Origin: Acidimicrobiia bacterium
Lineage (GTDB): Bacteria; Actinomycetota; Acidimicrobiia; Acidimicrobiales; Poriferisodalaceae
Assembly (NCBI GenBank): GCA_022820925.1
Contig: JAJEEO010000008.1
Coordinates: 62,001 to 126,000, forward strand
DNA: 64,000 nucleotides
Direction: 5' to 3'
In this document: one piece after another, positions 35,768 to 44,229 of the stretch
Position numbering within the stretch: position 1 is the first letter of the stretch
Layout of the letters: each line of letters opens with the position of its first letter
Program-made: the position numbers and the translations under genes
Notes under the pieces: generated by a model
Seen by the model: only the letters and a program-made list of their open reading frames with translations
Told to the model about the DNA's origin: nothing
Databases searched by the model: none

Positions 35768-36775
35768 TCAGGTACCCATGTCGCGGCAGTGCTGAGCGAA
35801 GTTCCAGTGGTCAGTCAGCATCTGGGCGAGACCGCGTCCTGCACGCCATCCCAGCTCGGCATGTGCCCGGCTGCAGTCGGCCCACGACGCCGCGATGTCC
35901 CCGGGCCGTCGAGCGACGATCTCGTAGGGAATCGGGCGCCCCGTCGCGGTGACTGCTGCGTCGATCAGCTCCAACACCGTCGTGCCCACCCCGGTGCCCA
36001 GGTTGAATACACGGCTGGTGTGCCCGCCGAGATCAGCGTCGATCGCCGCCACATGGCCCTCGGCGAGATCAGCGACGTGCACAAAGTCGCGGATTGCCGT
36101 GCCGTCACGGGTGTCGTAGTCGTCGCCGAACACCTCCAATCGCTCCGCAGCGCCTTGGGCCACCCGCATGACGACCGGGATGAGATTCTGCGCCGCCGCC
36201 AACGGCCGCTCGCCGATGCGGCCCGAGGCATGGGCCCCGACGGGATTGAAGTAGCGCAGGATCACCACGCGCATGGCGGAGGCAGCTGCTGCATCGGCGA
36301 GCATGCGCTCGCACATCAGCTTGGTCGCGCCGTAGGGACTCTGCGGTGTGGCCGGCGTCTCCTCGGTGACCGGCAGTTCGGGGGGCTTGCCGTACACCAC
36401 GGCCGATGAGCTGAAGACGAACTGACCGATGCCCCGCTCGACAGCGACCTCAGCCAGGCTCAGCGTCGACTCCACATTGTTGCGGTAGTAGCGCAGGGGG
36501 TCCGCCAGCGATTCGGGAACGCTCTTGCTGGCTGCGAAGTGCACGATCGAGTCGATGTCGTGTTCGTCGCAGAGTTGCTCGACGGTGGGACGATCTGCGG
36601 CATCACCTTCGACCATGATCAAGCTCGGAGCTGTCAGCAACCGCAATTCGTCGATGACCTCACGCCGCGCGTTGGAGAAATCGTCGAGTACCACGACATC
36701 TCGCCCTGCAGCCTGCAGCGCGACCACGGTGTGGCTCCCGACGTATCCCGCACCGCCAGTGATCAGCGTGGTCAT
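35768..36775 (-). CDS. galE: UDP-glucose 4-epimerase
   Basis: A 335-residue extended SDR that interconverts UDP-glucose and UDP-galactose. NAD motif GGAGYVGS is at 7-14; the catalytic Ser is in FSSSAVVYG (about 120-128), and Y147 and K151 form the YGATK motif. The segment ILRYFNPVGAHASGRIGE is the usual GalE substrate region, and YDTRDGTAIRDFVHVADLAEGHVAA confirms GalE rather than a different sugar epimerase. ATG 36773-36775. Supplies galactose donors, fitting the neighbouring polysaccharide genes. Divergent from the DUF3048 lipoprotein gene. Confidence 0.94.
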   Translation of the reverse strand: MTTLITGGAGYVGSHTVVALQAAGRDVVVLDDFSNARREVIDELRLLTAPSLIMVEGDAADRPTVEQLCDEHDIDSIVHFAASKSVPESLADPLRYYRNNVESTLSLAEVAVERGIGQFVFSSSAVVYGKPPELPVTEETPATPQSPYGATKLMCERMLADAAAASAMRVVILRYFNPVGAHASGRIGERPLAAAQNLIPVVMRVAQGAAERLEVFGDDYDTRDGTAIRDFVHVADLAEGHVAAIDADLGGHTSRVFNLGTGVGTTVLELIDAAVTATGRPIPYEIVARRPGDIAASWADCSRAHAELGWRAGRGLAQMLTDHWNFAQHCRDMGT

Positions 36776-36934
36776 GGGGGCAGTGTGCCACCGTCCCGCG
36801 AATTCCGACCGGTATGGTGAATATTCGGTCCGATGGCCGCGGTGGCCCTGCTGCAGATGTCGAGGAGCAGATCTTTGGAGCTCGTCCGCGAACCGTTCGC
36901 CGCAGGCTGTCAGGACACTGCGAGCGCCGCGCCG

Positions 36935-38101
36935 ATGCGCCAACAGCGCTGCGCTGCGAGCGGCACGAGGGGCCGCCTGCTGTCGTGGGCACTCTGGCTG
37001 AGCGCCTTGGTGATGTTGGCGGCGTGCTCACAAGTCCAAGTGCTCGAGACCATCGAGCCTGAGCCCGCCCCGGCGACCGCTGTGGCGGCGGAGTCGCAAG
37101 TCACGCCCACGACCACCGTGGCTGCGCCGCCTGACACAGCGGCAGCGGCGACAACCCAGGCGCCGACCACCTCTGCCGTCACCACCGAGCCCACCGCCAC
37201 CACGACTGCGACGCCCCTGTTCACCGCGCCCCTGACCGGCCTGCCGACTCCCAGCGAGATCGTGCGGCCGGCTGCCGTGGTGAAGATCGACAACCACCCC
37301 AATGCGCTGCCGCAGTGGGGCCTCAACATGGCCGATGTCGTCTACGAGGAGATCGTCGAGGCTCGACTCACCCGGTTCGCGGCAATCTTCCACTCCCGCA
37401 ATGCCGACATGGTCGGTCCTGTGCGATCGGCACGCACGGGTGACTTCGCGCTGCTGTCGAATCTCAACCGGCCCATCTTCGTGAACTCGGGCGCCAACGA
37501 CTACACCGAGCGTGCTCTGCGCGGCGTCGATGCGGTCAACGTCACCGACGGCGGTTCGTTCGACAACGGGGTGTTCGAGCGCTCGCCTGCGAAGAGCCCG
37601 CCGCACAACCTCGTCACCGACACGGCGCGCATCTATTCGGCAGGCACCGAACACGGCCGCACGCCGCCTGCCTACTTCCGATTCCGGGACCCAGGCGAAT
37701 CGCTGCAACGGGCCGATGCCGTCAGCGGTGTCGACATCGACTTCGGCCAGATCGAAGCGTCGTACCGCTGGGACTCCGCACTCGGTGGTTGGGTCCGCAC
37801 CCAGAACGGCAGCGATCACACCGACTTCGACGGCGTGCGTATCGCCCCCGAGAACGTGATTGTGCAGTTCGTGCGCTACCGCCAGAGTCCGGCCGACCCG
37901 CTCACCCCCGAGCCAGTGCTGACCGGCAGCGGTGTGGCGTGGACATTCAGCGACGGCCGCTTCGTACGGGGAACATGGGAGCGCCTGTCTGAGCGTGATG
38001 TCACCGTGTTCCGCTCAGACAACGCCGTGATCGTGCCGCTCACGCCCGGACGCACTTGGATCGCGCTCGCTCGGGAGGGCACCGCCACCCTCGTGCCGTG
38101 A
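36935..38101 (+). CDS. DUF3048 (YerB-like) lipoprotein
   Basis: A 388-residue predicted lipoprotein. With ATG 36935 the signal is basic start, hydrophobic WLSALVMLAAC with lipobox ending at about residue 31, so the mature protein starts at that cysteine. Residues 40-90 are a Thr/Ala-rich linker, typical of cell-envelope stalks. The folded part (about 95-385) has the DUF3048 motifs AAVVKIDNHPNALPQWGLNMAD, EEIVEARLTRFAAIFHS and MVGPVRSART. Its function is not established. Upstream in-frame ATGs would place the lipobox too far from the start. Confidence 0.85.
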   Translation: MRQQRCAASGTRGRLLSWALWLSALVMLAACSQVQVLETIEPEPAPATAVAAESQVTPTTTVAAPPDTAAAATTQAPTTSAVTTEPTATTTATPLFTAPLTGLPTPSEIVRPAAVVKIDNHPNALPQWGLNMADVVYEEIVEARLTRFAAIFHSRNADMVGPVRSARTGDFALLSNLNRPIFVNSGANDYTERALRGVDAVNVTDGGSFDNGVFERSPAKSPPHNLVTDTARIYSAGTEHGRTPPAYFRFRDPGESLQRADAVSGVDIDFGQIEASYRWDSALGGWVRTQNGSDHTDFDGVRIAPENVIVQFVRYRQSPADPLTPEPVLTGSGVAWTFSDGRFVRGTWERLSERDVTVFRSDNAVIVPLTPGRTWIALAREGTATLVP

Positions 38102-38110
38102 TGCGCGCGG

Positions 38111-38138
38111 GCTCGGCGTCGCAGCAGCGTCGCCGAGC
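38111..38138. terminator. GC-rich hairpin between convergent genes
   Basis: GCTCGGCG pairs perfectly with CGCCGAGC, and inside it CGC pairs with GCG after a T/T mismatch, leaving an AGCA loop. It starts 9 bp after the DUF3048 stop and ends 12 bp before the rsfS stop, the position expected for a two-way terminator. There is no U-run. Confidence 0.5.
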
Positions 38139-38150
38139 GCTGCGGGCAGT

Positions 38151-38570
38151 TCAGCCGAATTCGTGGCGAGGCACGTCTGACCACAGGCGTTCGAGGTCGT
38201 AGTACTCCCGCGTGGGTTCGTGAAACACGTGAGCGACGAACTCGCCGAAGTCGAGCAGGATCCACTTCGCGTCGTCCAGACCTTCGGTGCGAATCGGTCC
38301 CTCGCCCCCGGCCGATTTCACGTGCTCTTCCATCAGCTCGGCGATGCGTCGCACGCGACGCACATTCGGCGCGCTCGCGATGATGAACCAATCGGTGATG
38401 GCAAGCACGTCGCCGACATCGAGCACCACGACGCGCTCTGCAGACATTTCTGACGCCCCGTCGACGGCGGCGCGCACAAGCGGCGGAGGGACAGACGCCT
38501 CGCCGTCGGCTACCGGCTGCAGGGCGTGCGCCCCGCTGCTCGCCGGGGACGCCTGCTGAACCGATGCCAC
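38151..38570 (-). CDS. rsfS: Ribosomal silencing factor RsfS
   Basis: A 139-residue member of the RsfS/Iojap family, which binds ribosomal protein uL14 on the 50S subunit and blocks 30S joining when nutrients are short. The conserved core is VVVLDVGDVLAITDWFIIAS, then AELMEEHVKSAGGEG, WILLDFGEFVAHVFHEPTRE and YYDLERLW near the end. Residues 1-40 are an extra Ala/Pro-rich leader. GTG 38568-38570 lies 2 bp after the nadD stop, giving the classic nadD-rsfS pair. Start choice is the least certain part; an internal ATG (38447-38449) would give a shorter, core-only protein. Confidence 0.9.
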   Translation of the reverse strand: MASVQQASPASSGAHALQPVADGEASVPPPLVRAAVDGASEMSAERVVVLDVGDVLAITDWFIIASAPNVRRVRRIAELMEEHVKSAGGEGPIRTEGLDDAKWILLDFGEFVAHVFHEPTREYYDLERLWSDVPRHEFG

Positions 38571-38572
38571 GG

Positions 38573-39166
38573 TTACGCAGAATAGAGCTTGTGGTCCGCG
38601 ATGTAGCCCATGACGGCCGGCGGCACGAGGCGGGCAAGGATTGCCTCCGCCTCCGGCCCACCGGGCCCTTGCAGCAGTTCGCGCACCCGAGTTGCTGATG
38701 CCTCCACCGGGTCCATCAAGATCGAAATGGTGCGCCAGCCGTCCAGTTGAGCAGGGGACACACCAGTCGGCTGGATCACTGCGATCGTCACACGCTGAGC
38801 GAGCTCGTGTGCCCGATGCCACGTCGACAGACCTGAAGCCGTGGCCCGGCCCATGATCAACACGACTTCGTTGCCCTCACGTTTGAGCTCAGCCACGGTG
38901 TCGATCGTGTAGGTGGACCCGCCCCGCGCCAGTTCGATGTCGCTGACCTCGACGCCCTCGATCGGGTCGAATGCCAGGCGTGCCATCGCCAGCCGGTGGT
39001 GAGATGGCGTCACGGATCGGCGCCGGGACTTCTGCCATGGGTCGTTGGCGACGACGACATGCAGGCTGTCGGTCGCGAGCTGGTCCCGCGCCTCGATTGC
39101 AGCGGCGACGTGCCCGAGGTGAGGAGGGTCGAACGTGCCTCCGAAGATCCCAAGTTGCGGCGGCAC
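38573..39166 (-). CDS. nadD: Nicotinate-nucleotide adenylyltransferase
   Basis: About 197 residues; transfers AMP from ATP to nicotinate mononucleotide in NAD synthesis. The nucleotidyltransferase motif GTFDPPHLGH is at residues 10-19 and the C-terminal phosphate-binding motif corresponds to EASATRVRELL (family ISxTxxR). DPWQKSRRRSVTPSHHRLAM is the usual substrate-loop region. GTG 39164-39166 is used because the family normally starts just before its first strand; the alternative ATG at 39197-39199 adds 11 residues. Neither has a clear ribosome site. Pairs with rsfS. Confidence 0.92.
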   Translation of the reverse strand: MPPQLGIFGGTFDPPHLGHVAAAIEARDQLATDSLHVVVANDPWQKSRRRSVTPSHHRLAMARLAFDPIEGVEVSDIELARGGSTYTIDTVAELKREGNEVVLIMGRATASGLSTWHRAHELAQRVTIAVIQPTGVSPAQLDGWRTISILMDPVEASATRVRELLQGPGGPEAEAILARLVPPAVMGYIADHKLYSA

Positions 39167-39257
39167 CGCGGCAGTGTAGAGTCGCCCGTCACAACACATA
39201 GTTCGTGCGCAACGAGGTGCTGCCGAGTCCGAAAGGCGGGCCCTCGGGTGCGGCGGT

Positions 39258-39287
39258 TTGCGCGCGCTAGGCGCCATGTGCTACGTT
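39258..39287 (+). promoter_or_regulatory. Possible sigma-A-type promoter for the sigma factor gene
   Basis: TTGCGC (39258-39263) and TACGTT (39282-39287), 18 bases apart, fit a -35/-10 pair. The predicted transcript would start near 39294 and have a leader of about 230 bases covering all the hairpins described for this region. The match is modest and GC-rich genomes give chance hits. Confidence 0.3.
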
Positions 39288-39317
39288 TGACCGTCCGCTC
39301 TAAGCAGTGCTGTGCAG

Positions 39318-39511
39318 GATCCGACATCTCGGATCGTGCATCGTGTGTGGGCGTACAAGCAAGAGCGACTCCGCCACCGCGGCGGCGTCACGCCTGCGTC
39401 GGGACTGATCAGGCCTGACAAAGGGCAGAAAATACCCGGTGCCCCCCACCGGGTGGCATGCCAGGGCGGCATGCAACCGAAAGCGAGAAAACCGGCTGCC
39501 CCCTGCCGGTT
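39318..39511 (+). promoter_or_regulatory. Highly structured leader RNA upstream of the sigma factor gene
   Basis: Four perfect hairpins: GATCCGA/TCGGATC with CATC loop (39318-39335); ACCCGGTG/CACCGGGT with CCCCC loop (39434-39454); GCATGCC/GGCATGC with AGGGC loop (39456-39474); AACCGGC/GCCGGTT with TGCCCCCT loop (39490-39511). A weaker stem (GTCGGG/CCTGAC) lies near 39398-39419. The last three are spaced by 1 and 15 bases, and the last ends against the GGAG at 39512-39515, nine bases before the ATG. The AGGGC loop can pair with CCCT or GCCC in the third loop, so a kissing interaction is possible. No known riboswitch class is recognised. Confidence 0.55.
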
Positions 39512-39523
39512 GGAGCGTGTGTG

Positions 39524-40390
39524 ATGGATTCCGTTGGCCAGTATCTGAATGAGATCGGTGCGGTGGCCCTGCTGACCGCCGAGGACGAGCGCATGCTGTC
39601 CCAGCAGATCGAGGCCGGCCGCGATGCACGCGAGCGCCTCGACAGCGACGAGGAACTGTCGGTGGCGGAGCGGCGCGAGCTGCGCAAGGCCGTGCAGACC
39701 GCTGCCGCTGCACGCGACCGCTTCATCCGGGCGAACCTCCGCCTGGTGGTGTCGATCGCTCGGCGCTACCCGCTGCCTCCCACGCTGGAGCTGCTCGACC
39801 TGATCCAGGAGGGCAACCTCGGCCTCGAGCACGCTGTCGAGAAGTTCGACTGGCGGCGCGGCTTCAAGTTCTCGACCTACGCGACGTTCTGGATCCGCCA
39901 GTCCATCGGACGGGCGCTGGATCAGAAGGGCAGCCTCATCCGCCTGCCGTCGGATCGCTCCGCAACGCTGCGCGCTGCGCTGCGCCACAACGGCGGCGAC
40001 AGCGACTCGCTCGACGACGAGAACGCCTGGCTGCAGCGGATCAGCACCCCGACGTCGCTGGACAAGACGGTCGGCGACGACGGCGACAGCGCGCTCATCG
40101 ACCTCATCGGCGATGACGCCCCGGGGCCTGAGCATTTCGCTATCGAGGCGGACCGCCGCGGCATGGTGATGTCCATGCTGGGCCGGCTGGACAAGCGCGC
40201 CCGCTACGCAGTGGCTCGCCGCAACGGGATCATCGACGGCGAGCAGCGCAGCTACCGCGAGATCGGCGAGGAGCTCGGCGTGACCGCCGAAGCGGCACGC
40301 CGTCTGGTCAAGCGCGCTGTCGATGAGCTGCAGAGCCTCGCCGCTGACGGCGAGTTCGTAGACATCGATGCCGACGCAGACGCAGTCTGA
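39524..40390 (+). CDS. RNA polymerase sigma-70 factor (RpoD/SigA family, group 2-like)
   Basis: A 288-residue sigma factor. Residues 1-30 (MDSVGQYLNEIGAVALLTAE) are region 1.2. Region 2 spans about 65-145 and has the usual NLRLVVSIARRY, LDLIQEGNLGLEHAVEKFDW and KFSTYATFWIRQSIGRAL with -10-reading residues. Region 3 is short and degenerate. Region 4.2 (SYREIGEELGVTAEAARRLVKRA, about 245-267) is the -35-binding helix-turn-helix. Without a long region 1.1 this is more likely an accessory (group 2) factor than the primary one. ATG 39524 follows GGAG; the leader is heavily structured. Its end overlaps the DAHP synthase start by 23 bases. Confidence 0.9.
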   Translation: MDSVGQYLNEIGAVALLTAEDERMLSQQIEAGRDARERLDSDEELSVAERRELRKAVQTAAAARDRFIRANLRLVVSIARRYPLPPTLELLDLIQEGNLGLEHAVEKFDWRRGFKFSTYATFWIRQSIGRALDQKGSLIRLPSDRSATLRAALRHNGGDSDSLDDENAWLQRISTPTSLDKTVGDDGDSALIDLIGDDAPGPEHFAIEADRRGMVMSMLGRLDKRARYAVARRNGIIDGEQRSYREIGEELGVTAEAARRLVKRAVDELQSLAADGEFVDIDADADAV

Positions 40391-41786
40391 GCCAGCCAAC
40401 GCGCCCTCGGTCGGGACCGACCCGACCACGTCGCCTCAGCACGCACCCAGGTGGCACCCTGGCTCATGGGCCGAACGGTCCGCTGGCCAGCAGCCCGAAT
40501 GGCCCGATCCGGCCGCACTGTCGGCGTCGCTGAGCGAGCTGGGGTGCAGGCCCCCGCTGGTATTTGCAGGTGAGGCGCGGCGCCTGACCGAGCTGCTGGG
40601 CCGCGTCTGCGCCGGCGAGGCCTTTGTGCTGCAGGCCGGCGACTGCGCGGAGTCGTTCGAGCTGTCGACCGCTGATCAGATCCGCGATCGCCTCAAGGTG
40701 ATCTTGCAGATGGCCGTCGTGCTGCAGTATTCCGCAGGCCTGCCCATCGTGAAGGTGGGCCGGATCGCCGGTCAATTCGCCAAGCCGCGCAGCCAGCCGA
40801 CCGAGACTCGCGACGGCGTGACGTTGCCGATCTTCCGGGGTCACATCGTCAATGACATTGCTTTCGACCCCGCCGCGCGCACCCCCGACCCGGCTCGTTT
40901 GCTGCAGGCGTACAACACCTCGGCGGCGACGCTGAACCTGCTGCGGGCATTCACCCGCGGCGGCTACGCAGACCTGCGCCAGGTGCACAACTGGAATCAG
41001 GAATTCGTGGCGTCAAGCCCCGCTGGCCAGCGCTACGAGACCTTGGCGAACGGCATCGACTCGGCGCTGCGCTTCATGAATGCCTGCGGTTTGGACACCG
41101 ATGACAGCGCCATGCGGCAAGTCGAGCTGTACACGAGCCACGAAGCACTGCTGCTGGGCTACGAAGAAGCCCTGACCCGCACCGACAGCATCACCGGCGA
41201 CTGGTACGACTGCTCCGCGCACATGCTCTGGGTGGGCGAGCGCACCAGGGAGCTCGACGGCGCACACGTGGAATTCCTGCGGGGCGTGCACAACCCGATC
41301 GGAGCGAAGCTCGGTCCGACGGCGACACCCGATGAGGCGCTCGCGCTGTGCGAGACCTTGAATCCGAACCGGATACCCGGCCGCTTGACGCTGATCAGCC
41401 GCATGGGCGCCGGCAACATCAGTGACGCCTTCGGGCCAATCCTGCGAGCCGTCACCGATGCCGGGCATCCGGTGGTGTGGCAGTGCGATCCGATGCACGG
41501 CAACACCTACTCCACCGACAAGGGCGTCAAGACCCGCCACTTCGATGCCATCTTGGCTGAGATCCGGCAGTACTTCGCTGAGCACGCCAAGGCGGGAACG
41601 TGGCCCGGCGGCATCCACCTGGAGATCACGGGCGACGCCGTCACCGAGTGCGTCGGCGGTGGCGACGAGCTGGCTCAGCACCAGCTCGGGGATCGCTACG
41701 AGACGATGTGCGACCCTCGACTCAACGGCCGCCAATCGCTGGACCTCGCGTTCCTGGCCGCCGAGCTGCTCGCGGCAGCCGAGTAG
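40368..41786 (+). CDS. Class II 3-deoxy-7-phosphoheptulonate (DAHP) synthase
   Basis: A 472-residue plant-type (class II) DAHP synthase joining PEP and erythrose 4-phosphate, the first step of aromatic amino acid synthesis. Clear family motifs: QAGDCAESFE (about 88-97, containing the metal-binding Cys), KVGRIAGQFAKPRS, MGAGNISD, CDPMHGNTY and HLEITGDAVTECVGG near the C-terminus. ATG 40368 lies inside the sigma factor gene's end, overlapping 23 bases; an internal GTG about 15 codons on is possible, and residues before about 27 are not conserved. Converges on the VWA gene with 18 bp between stops. Confidence 0.93.
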   Translation: MPTQTQSEPANAPSVGTDPTTSPQHAPRWHPGSWAERSAGQQPEWPDPAALSASLSELGCRPPLVFAGEARRLTELLGRVCAGEAFVLQAGDCAESFELSTADQIRDRLKVILQMAVVLQYSAGLPIVKVGRIAGQFAKPRSQPTETRDGVTLPIFRGHIVNDIAFDPAARTPDPARLLQAYNTSAATLNLLRAFTRGGYADLRQVHNWNQEFVASSPAGQRYETLANGIDSALRFMNACGLDTDDSAMRQVELYTSHEALLLGYEEALTRTDSITGDWYDCSAHMLWVGERTRELDGAHVEFLRGVHNPIGAKLGPTATPDEALALCETLNPNRIPGRLTLISRMGAGNISDAFGPILRAVTDAGHPVVWQCDPMHGNTYSTDKGVKTRHFDAILAEIRQYFAEHAKAGTWPGGIHLEITGDAVTECVGGGDELAQHQLGDRYETMCDPRLNGRQSLDLAFLAAELLAAAE

Positions 41787-41804
41787 CCGAGCCGGGCTCC
41801 TGCG

Positions 41805-43241
41805 CTAGGCCAGGTTGTCCACGAAGCCTTCGAGCTGGCGCAGGTTGCGGCACTCGAATACGCCGTCGGTGTAGGTCGAGTACTCGGTGATCACCGAGTC
41901 GCCCGTGTCCCAGTAGGAGCGGGGTTCGGGATTGAGCCAGAACACCGAACGGGCTCGCTTCTGGCACTCCTTGAGGACCCAGGCATTCGTCGAGTGGTAG
42001 TTGTTGCGGGCGTCGCCCAGGAACATCATCGTCGACTTGGCGTTGACGTCCTTGCCGAAGCTCTCCCAGAACACGCCGAACGCGTGGCCGTAGTCGGAGT
42101 GGCCGTCGACCCAGACGACATCGGCCTCGGTGTTCACCCGGTGCACCGCGTTGGTGATGTCCTCCTCGTTCTGGAACATGTGGGTGACCTCGTCGATGCC
42201 GTCGATGAACACGAACGAGCGCACCTTGGAGAACTGGTTCTGCAGCGCATACACCAGGTGCAGGGTGAATCGGGCGAACGCCGCGACTGAGCCTGAGATG
42301 TCCGCCACCACGATCAGCTCGGGCTTGTTCGGGCGCGGATGGCGGAATCGAGGTTCTGCGGGCACGCCGCCGTAGGACAGCGAGCGGCGCACGGTGGCCC
42401 GGAAGTCCAGCGGGCCCCGCCGCTTGTGCTTGCGCTTGCGGGCCAGACGAGCCGCCAGCTTGCGCGTCAGGGGTTGGATGGCCTTGCGGATGTTTGCCAT
42501 CTCCTCACGGCTGGCATGCATGAAGTCGACGTCTTCGGGCAGCGGCTTGCGCAAGGTCTTGGCCATCGCCTCGACGCCACGGTCGGCCACCAGACGGCGC
42601 CGGATCTCGGCTTCGATTTCACGCTTGAGCTGTTCGATGCGATTCTCGAACTCCTCGCGTTCGAGCCGCTCGGCCAGCGGCGTCAACTCGCCCTCGTACC
42701 GCTGCGCGGACTCGTCGACGAGACGTTCGAGCATGCCGTCGAGGTCGAGGTTGCGCAGCGTGCGGTACAGGTAGTAGGTGCCACCGACGGGCCGGCCAGG
42801 CTCCATGCCGGCGAACTGGGTAACCGCAGCTCGCGCCATCGCCGCCATCATCGCCTCGTCGGCGTTCAGCAGCGCCCGGAAGAGCATCTCGGCGATCTCT
42901 TCGGGGGACATGTCCTGCCCGCCCCCGCGGCCGCCCATGCCCTGCATCTGCTGGGACATCCACTCTTCGAGGCTCTCGGGATCGAACTCGCCGTTGCCGT
43001 CGGGGTCGCCGACGTTGTACTCGGGTCCGCGCAGCGAGAAATACACCTCAAAGACGGTCTCGAACGCCCGCCAGTGCTGCTCGTTCTTGACCAGCGTTGC
43101 GGCGAGCGCGTACTTGAACGCGTCGCGGTCCTCGATGGGGATGTGCTTGACCGCCTCCATCGCGTCGAGGTTCTCCGTCAACGAGACCGGCAGCCCCGCG
43201 TTGCGCAGCTCACCCACGAAGCCGCTGAGCAGGTCCAGCAT
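41805..43241 (-). CDS. VWA-domain protein (CoxE-like)
   Basis: A 478-residue protein of the CoxE/YehP-like VWA group, partner of MoxR-type AAA ATPases. The N-terminal 300 residues are helical and charged, with an Arg/Lys-rich patch (about 265-275). The VWA domain starts about 305 and has the MIDAS motif D314-I-S316-G-S318, with conserved VDGHSDYGHAFGVFWESF and TMMFLGDARNNY later. These pairs act in assembling or activating metal-containing enzymes or complexes; the client is not identified. It follows the MoxR gene by 30 bp. Confidence 0.9.
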   Translation of the reverse strand: MLDLLSGFVGELRNAGLPVSLTENLDAMEAVKHIPIEDRDAFKYALAATLVKNEQHWRAFETVFEVYFSLRGPEYNVGDPDGNGEFDPESLEEWMSQQMQGMGGRGGGQDMSPEEIAEMLFRALLNADEAMMAAMARAAVTQFAGMEPGRPVGGTYYLYRTLRNLDLDGMLERLVDESAQRYEGELTPLAERLEREEFENRIEQLKREIEAEIRRRLVADRGVEAMAKTLRKPLPEDVDFMHASREEMANIRKAIQPLTRKLAARLARKRKHKRRGPLDFRATVRRSLSYGGVPAEPRFRHPRPNKPELIVVADISGSVAAFARFTLHLVYALQNQFSKVRSFVFIDGIDEVTHMFQNEEDITNAVHRVNTEADVVWVDGHSDYGHAFGVFWESFGKDVNAKSTMMFLGDARNNYHSTNAWVLKECQKRARSVFWLNPEPRSYWDTGDSVITEYSTYTDGVFECRNLRQLEGFVDNLA

Positions 43242-43271
43242 GATCGACTCCCGTCTGGGTCCCGGCGGCGG

Positions 43272-44153
43272 CTAGGCCTCGACCGTCAATTCCTTGGCAG
43301 CCTTCTCGATGTCGGACTGGTACTTGAGCAAGATGTGGAGCGTCTGCTTGGCCTGCTCGACATCGATGTTCTCGATGCCCAGCAGCACCAGCGTCCGCGC
43401 CCAGTCCAAGGTCTCGGAGACCGACGGCGCCTTCTTGAGTTCGAGCTGGCGCACCGAGCGCACGACCCGCGCGATCTGCTCTGCGAGGTTCTCGCTGATG
43501 CCCTCGACCTTGGTCAGCACGATCTGCTTCTCGCGCTCGAGGTCGGGATAGTCGATGTGCAGGAACAGGCAGCGGCGCTTGAGCGCCTCGGACAGCTCAC
43601 GGGTGTTGTTCGACGTCAGGAACACCAAGGGGATCTGGCTGGCCATGATGGTGCCCAGCTCGGGAATCGAGACCTGGTAGTCCGAGAGGATCTCGAGCAG
43701 CAGCGCCTCGGTCTCGATCTCGACGCGGTCCACCTCGTCGATCAGCAGCACGACCTTGTCTTCGGCGCTGATCGCCTCGAGCAGCGGCCGGGTGAGCAGG
43801 AACTCGTCCTGGAAGATGTCGTCCTGCAGATCGACCCAGTCCTCGTGCTCCGCGTCGACACCGCGGTCGGCCTGGATGCGCAGCAGCTGCTTCTTGTAGT
43901 TCCACTCGTACAGCGCCTTGGCCTCGTCGAGCCCCTCGTAGCACTGCAGGCGGATGAGACGTGCGCCGCTCATCGCCGCCACCGACTTGGCCAACTCGGT
44001 CTTGCCGGTGCCGGCCGGTCCTTCGATGAGGACCGGCTTGCCGAGGCGTTCAGCCAAATAGACGACGCTGGCGATGCCGTCGTCGGCAAGGTACTCGACC
44101 TTCGCCAAGCCTTCGCGGACACCCGAGAGGTCTCCGAACATTGTCTCGCTCAT
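43272..44153 (-). CDS. MoxR-family AAA+ ATPase
   Basis: A 293-residue AAA+ ATPase of the MoxR/APE2220 type. Walker A EGPAGTGKT is at about 44-52 and Walker B VVLLIDEVDR about 133-142. FLTSNNTRELSEALKRRCLF contains sensor 1 and the arginine-finger region. The C-terminal lid is helical. It works with the adjacent VWA protein as an ATP-driven chaperone. ATG 44151-44153 is preferred, as GGAG lies upstream; an ATG seven codons earlier is possible. The pair sits between the proA/proB and sigma/DAHP synthase genes, separating the proline genes from nadD-rsfS. Confidence 0.92.
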   Translation of the reverse strand: MSETMFGDLSGVREGLAKVEYLADDGIASVVYLAERLGKPVLIEGPAGTGKTELAKSVAAMSGARLIRLQCYEGLDEAKALYEWNYKKQLLRIQADRGVDAEHEDWVDLQDDIFQDEFLLTRPLLEAISAEDKVVLLIDEVDRVEIETEALLLEILSDYQVSIPELGTIMASQIPLVFLTSNNTRELSEALKRRCLFLHIDYPDLEREKQIVLTKVEGISENLAEQIARVVRSVRQLELKKAPSVSETLDWARTLVLLGIENIDVEQAKQTLHILLKYQSDIEKAAKELTVEA

Positions 44154-44229
44154 AGTGGGGGTCTCCGGGGGCATCTTGGGAAATGAAGCGGTCTGACAGT
44201 GTGGCAGCCGCGGCGGGTACTCGGCACGG

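Noticed and set aside
39312..39524. Small open frame in the sigma factor leader, possible leader peptide
   Set aside because: No ribosome site, Arg/Pro-rich composition, and the region is better explained by perfect RNA stems; a translated leader peptide cannot be fully excluded.
42339..44186. Long plus-strand open frame opposite the VWA and MoxR genes
   Set aside because: Antisense to two well-supported genes and rich in His/Gln/Leu/Asp as expected for a reverse-strand shadow in GC-rich DNA; no domain recognised.
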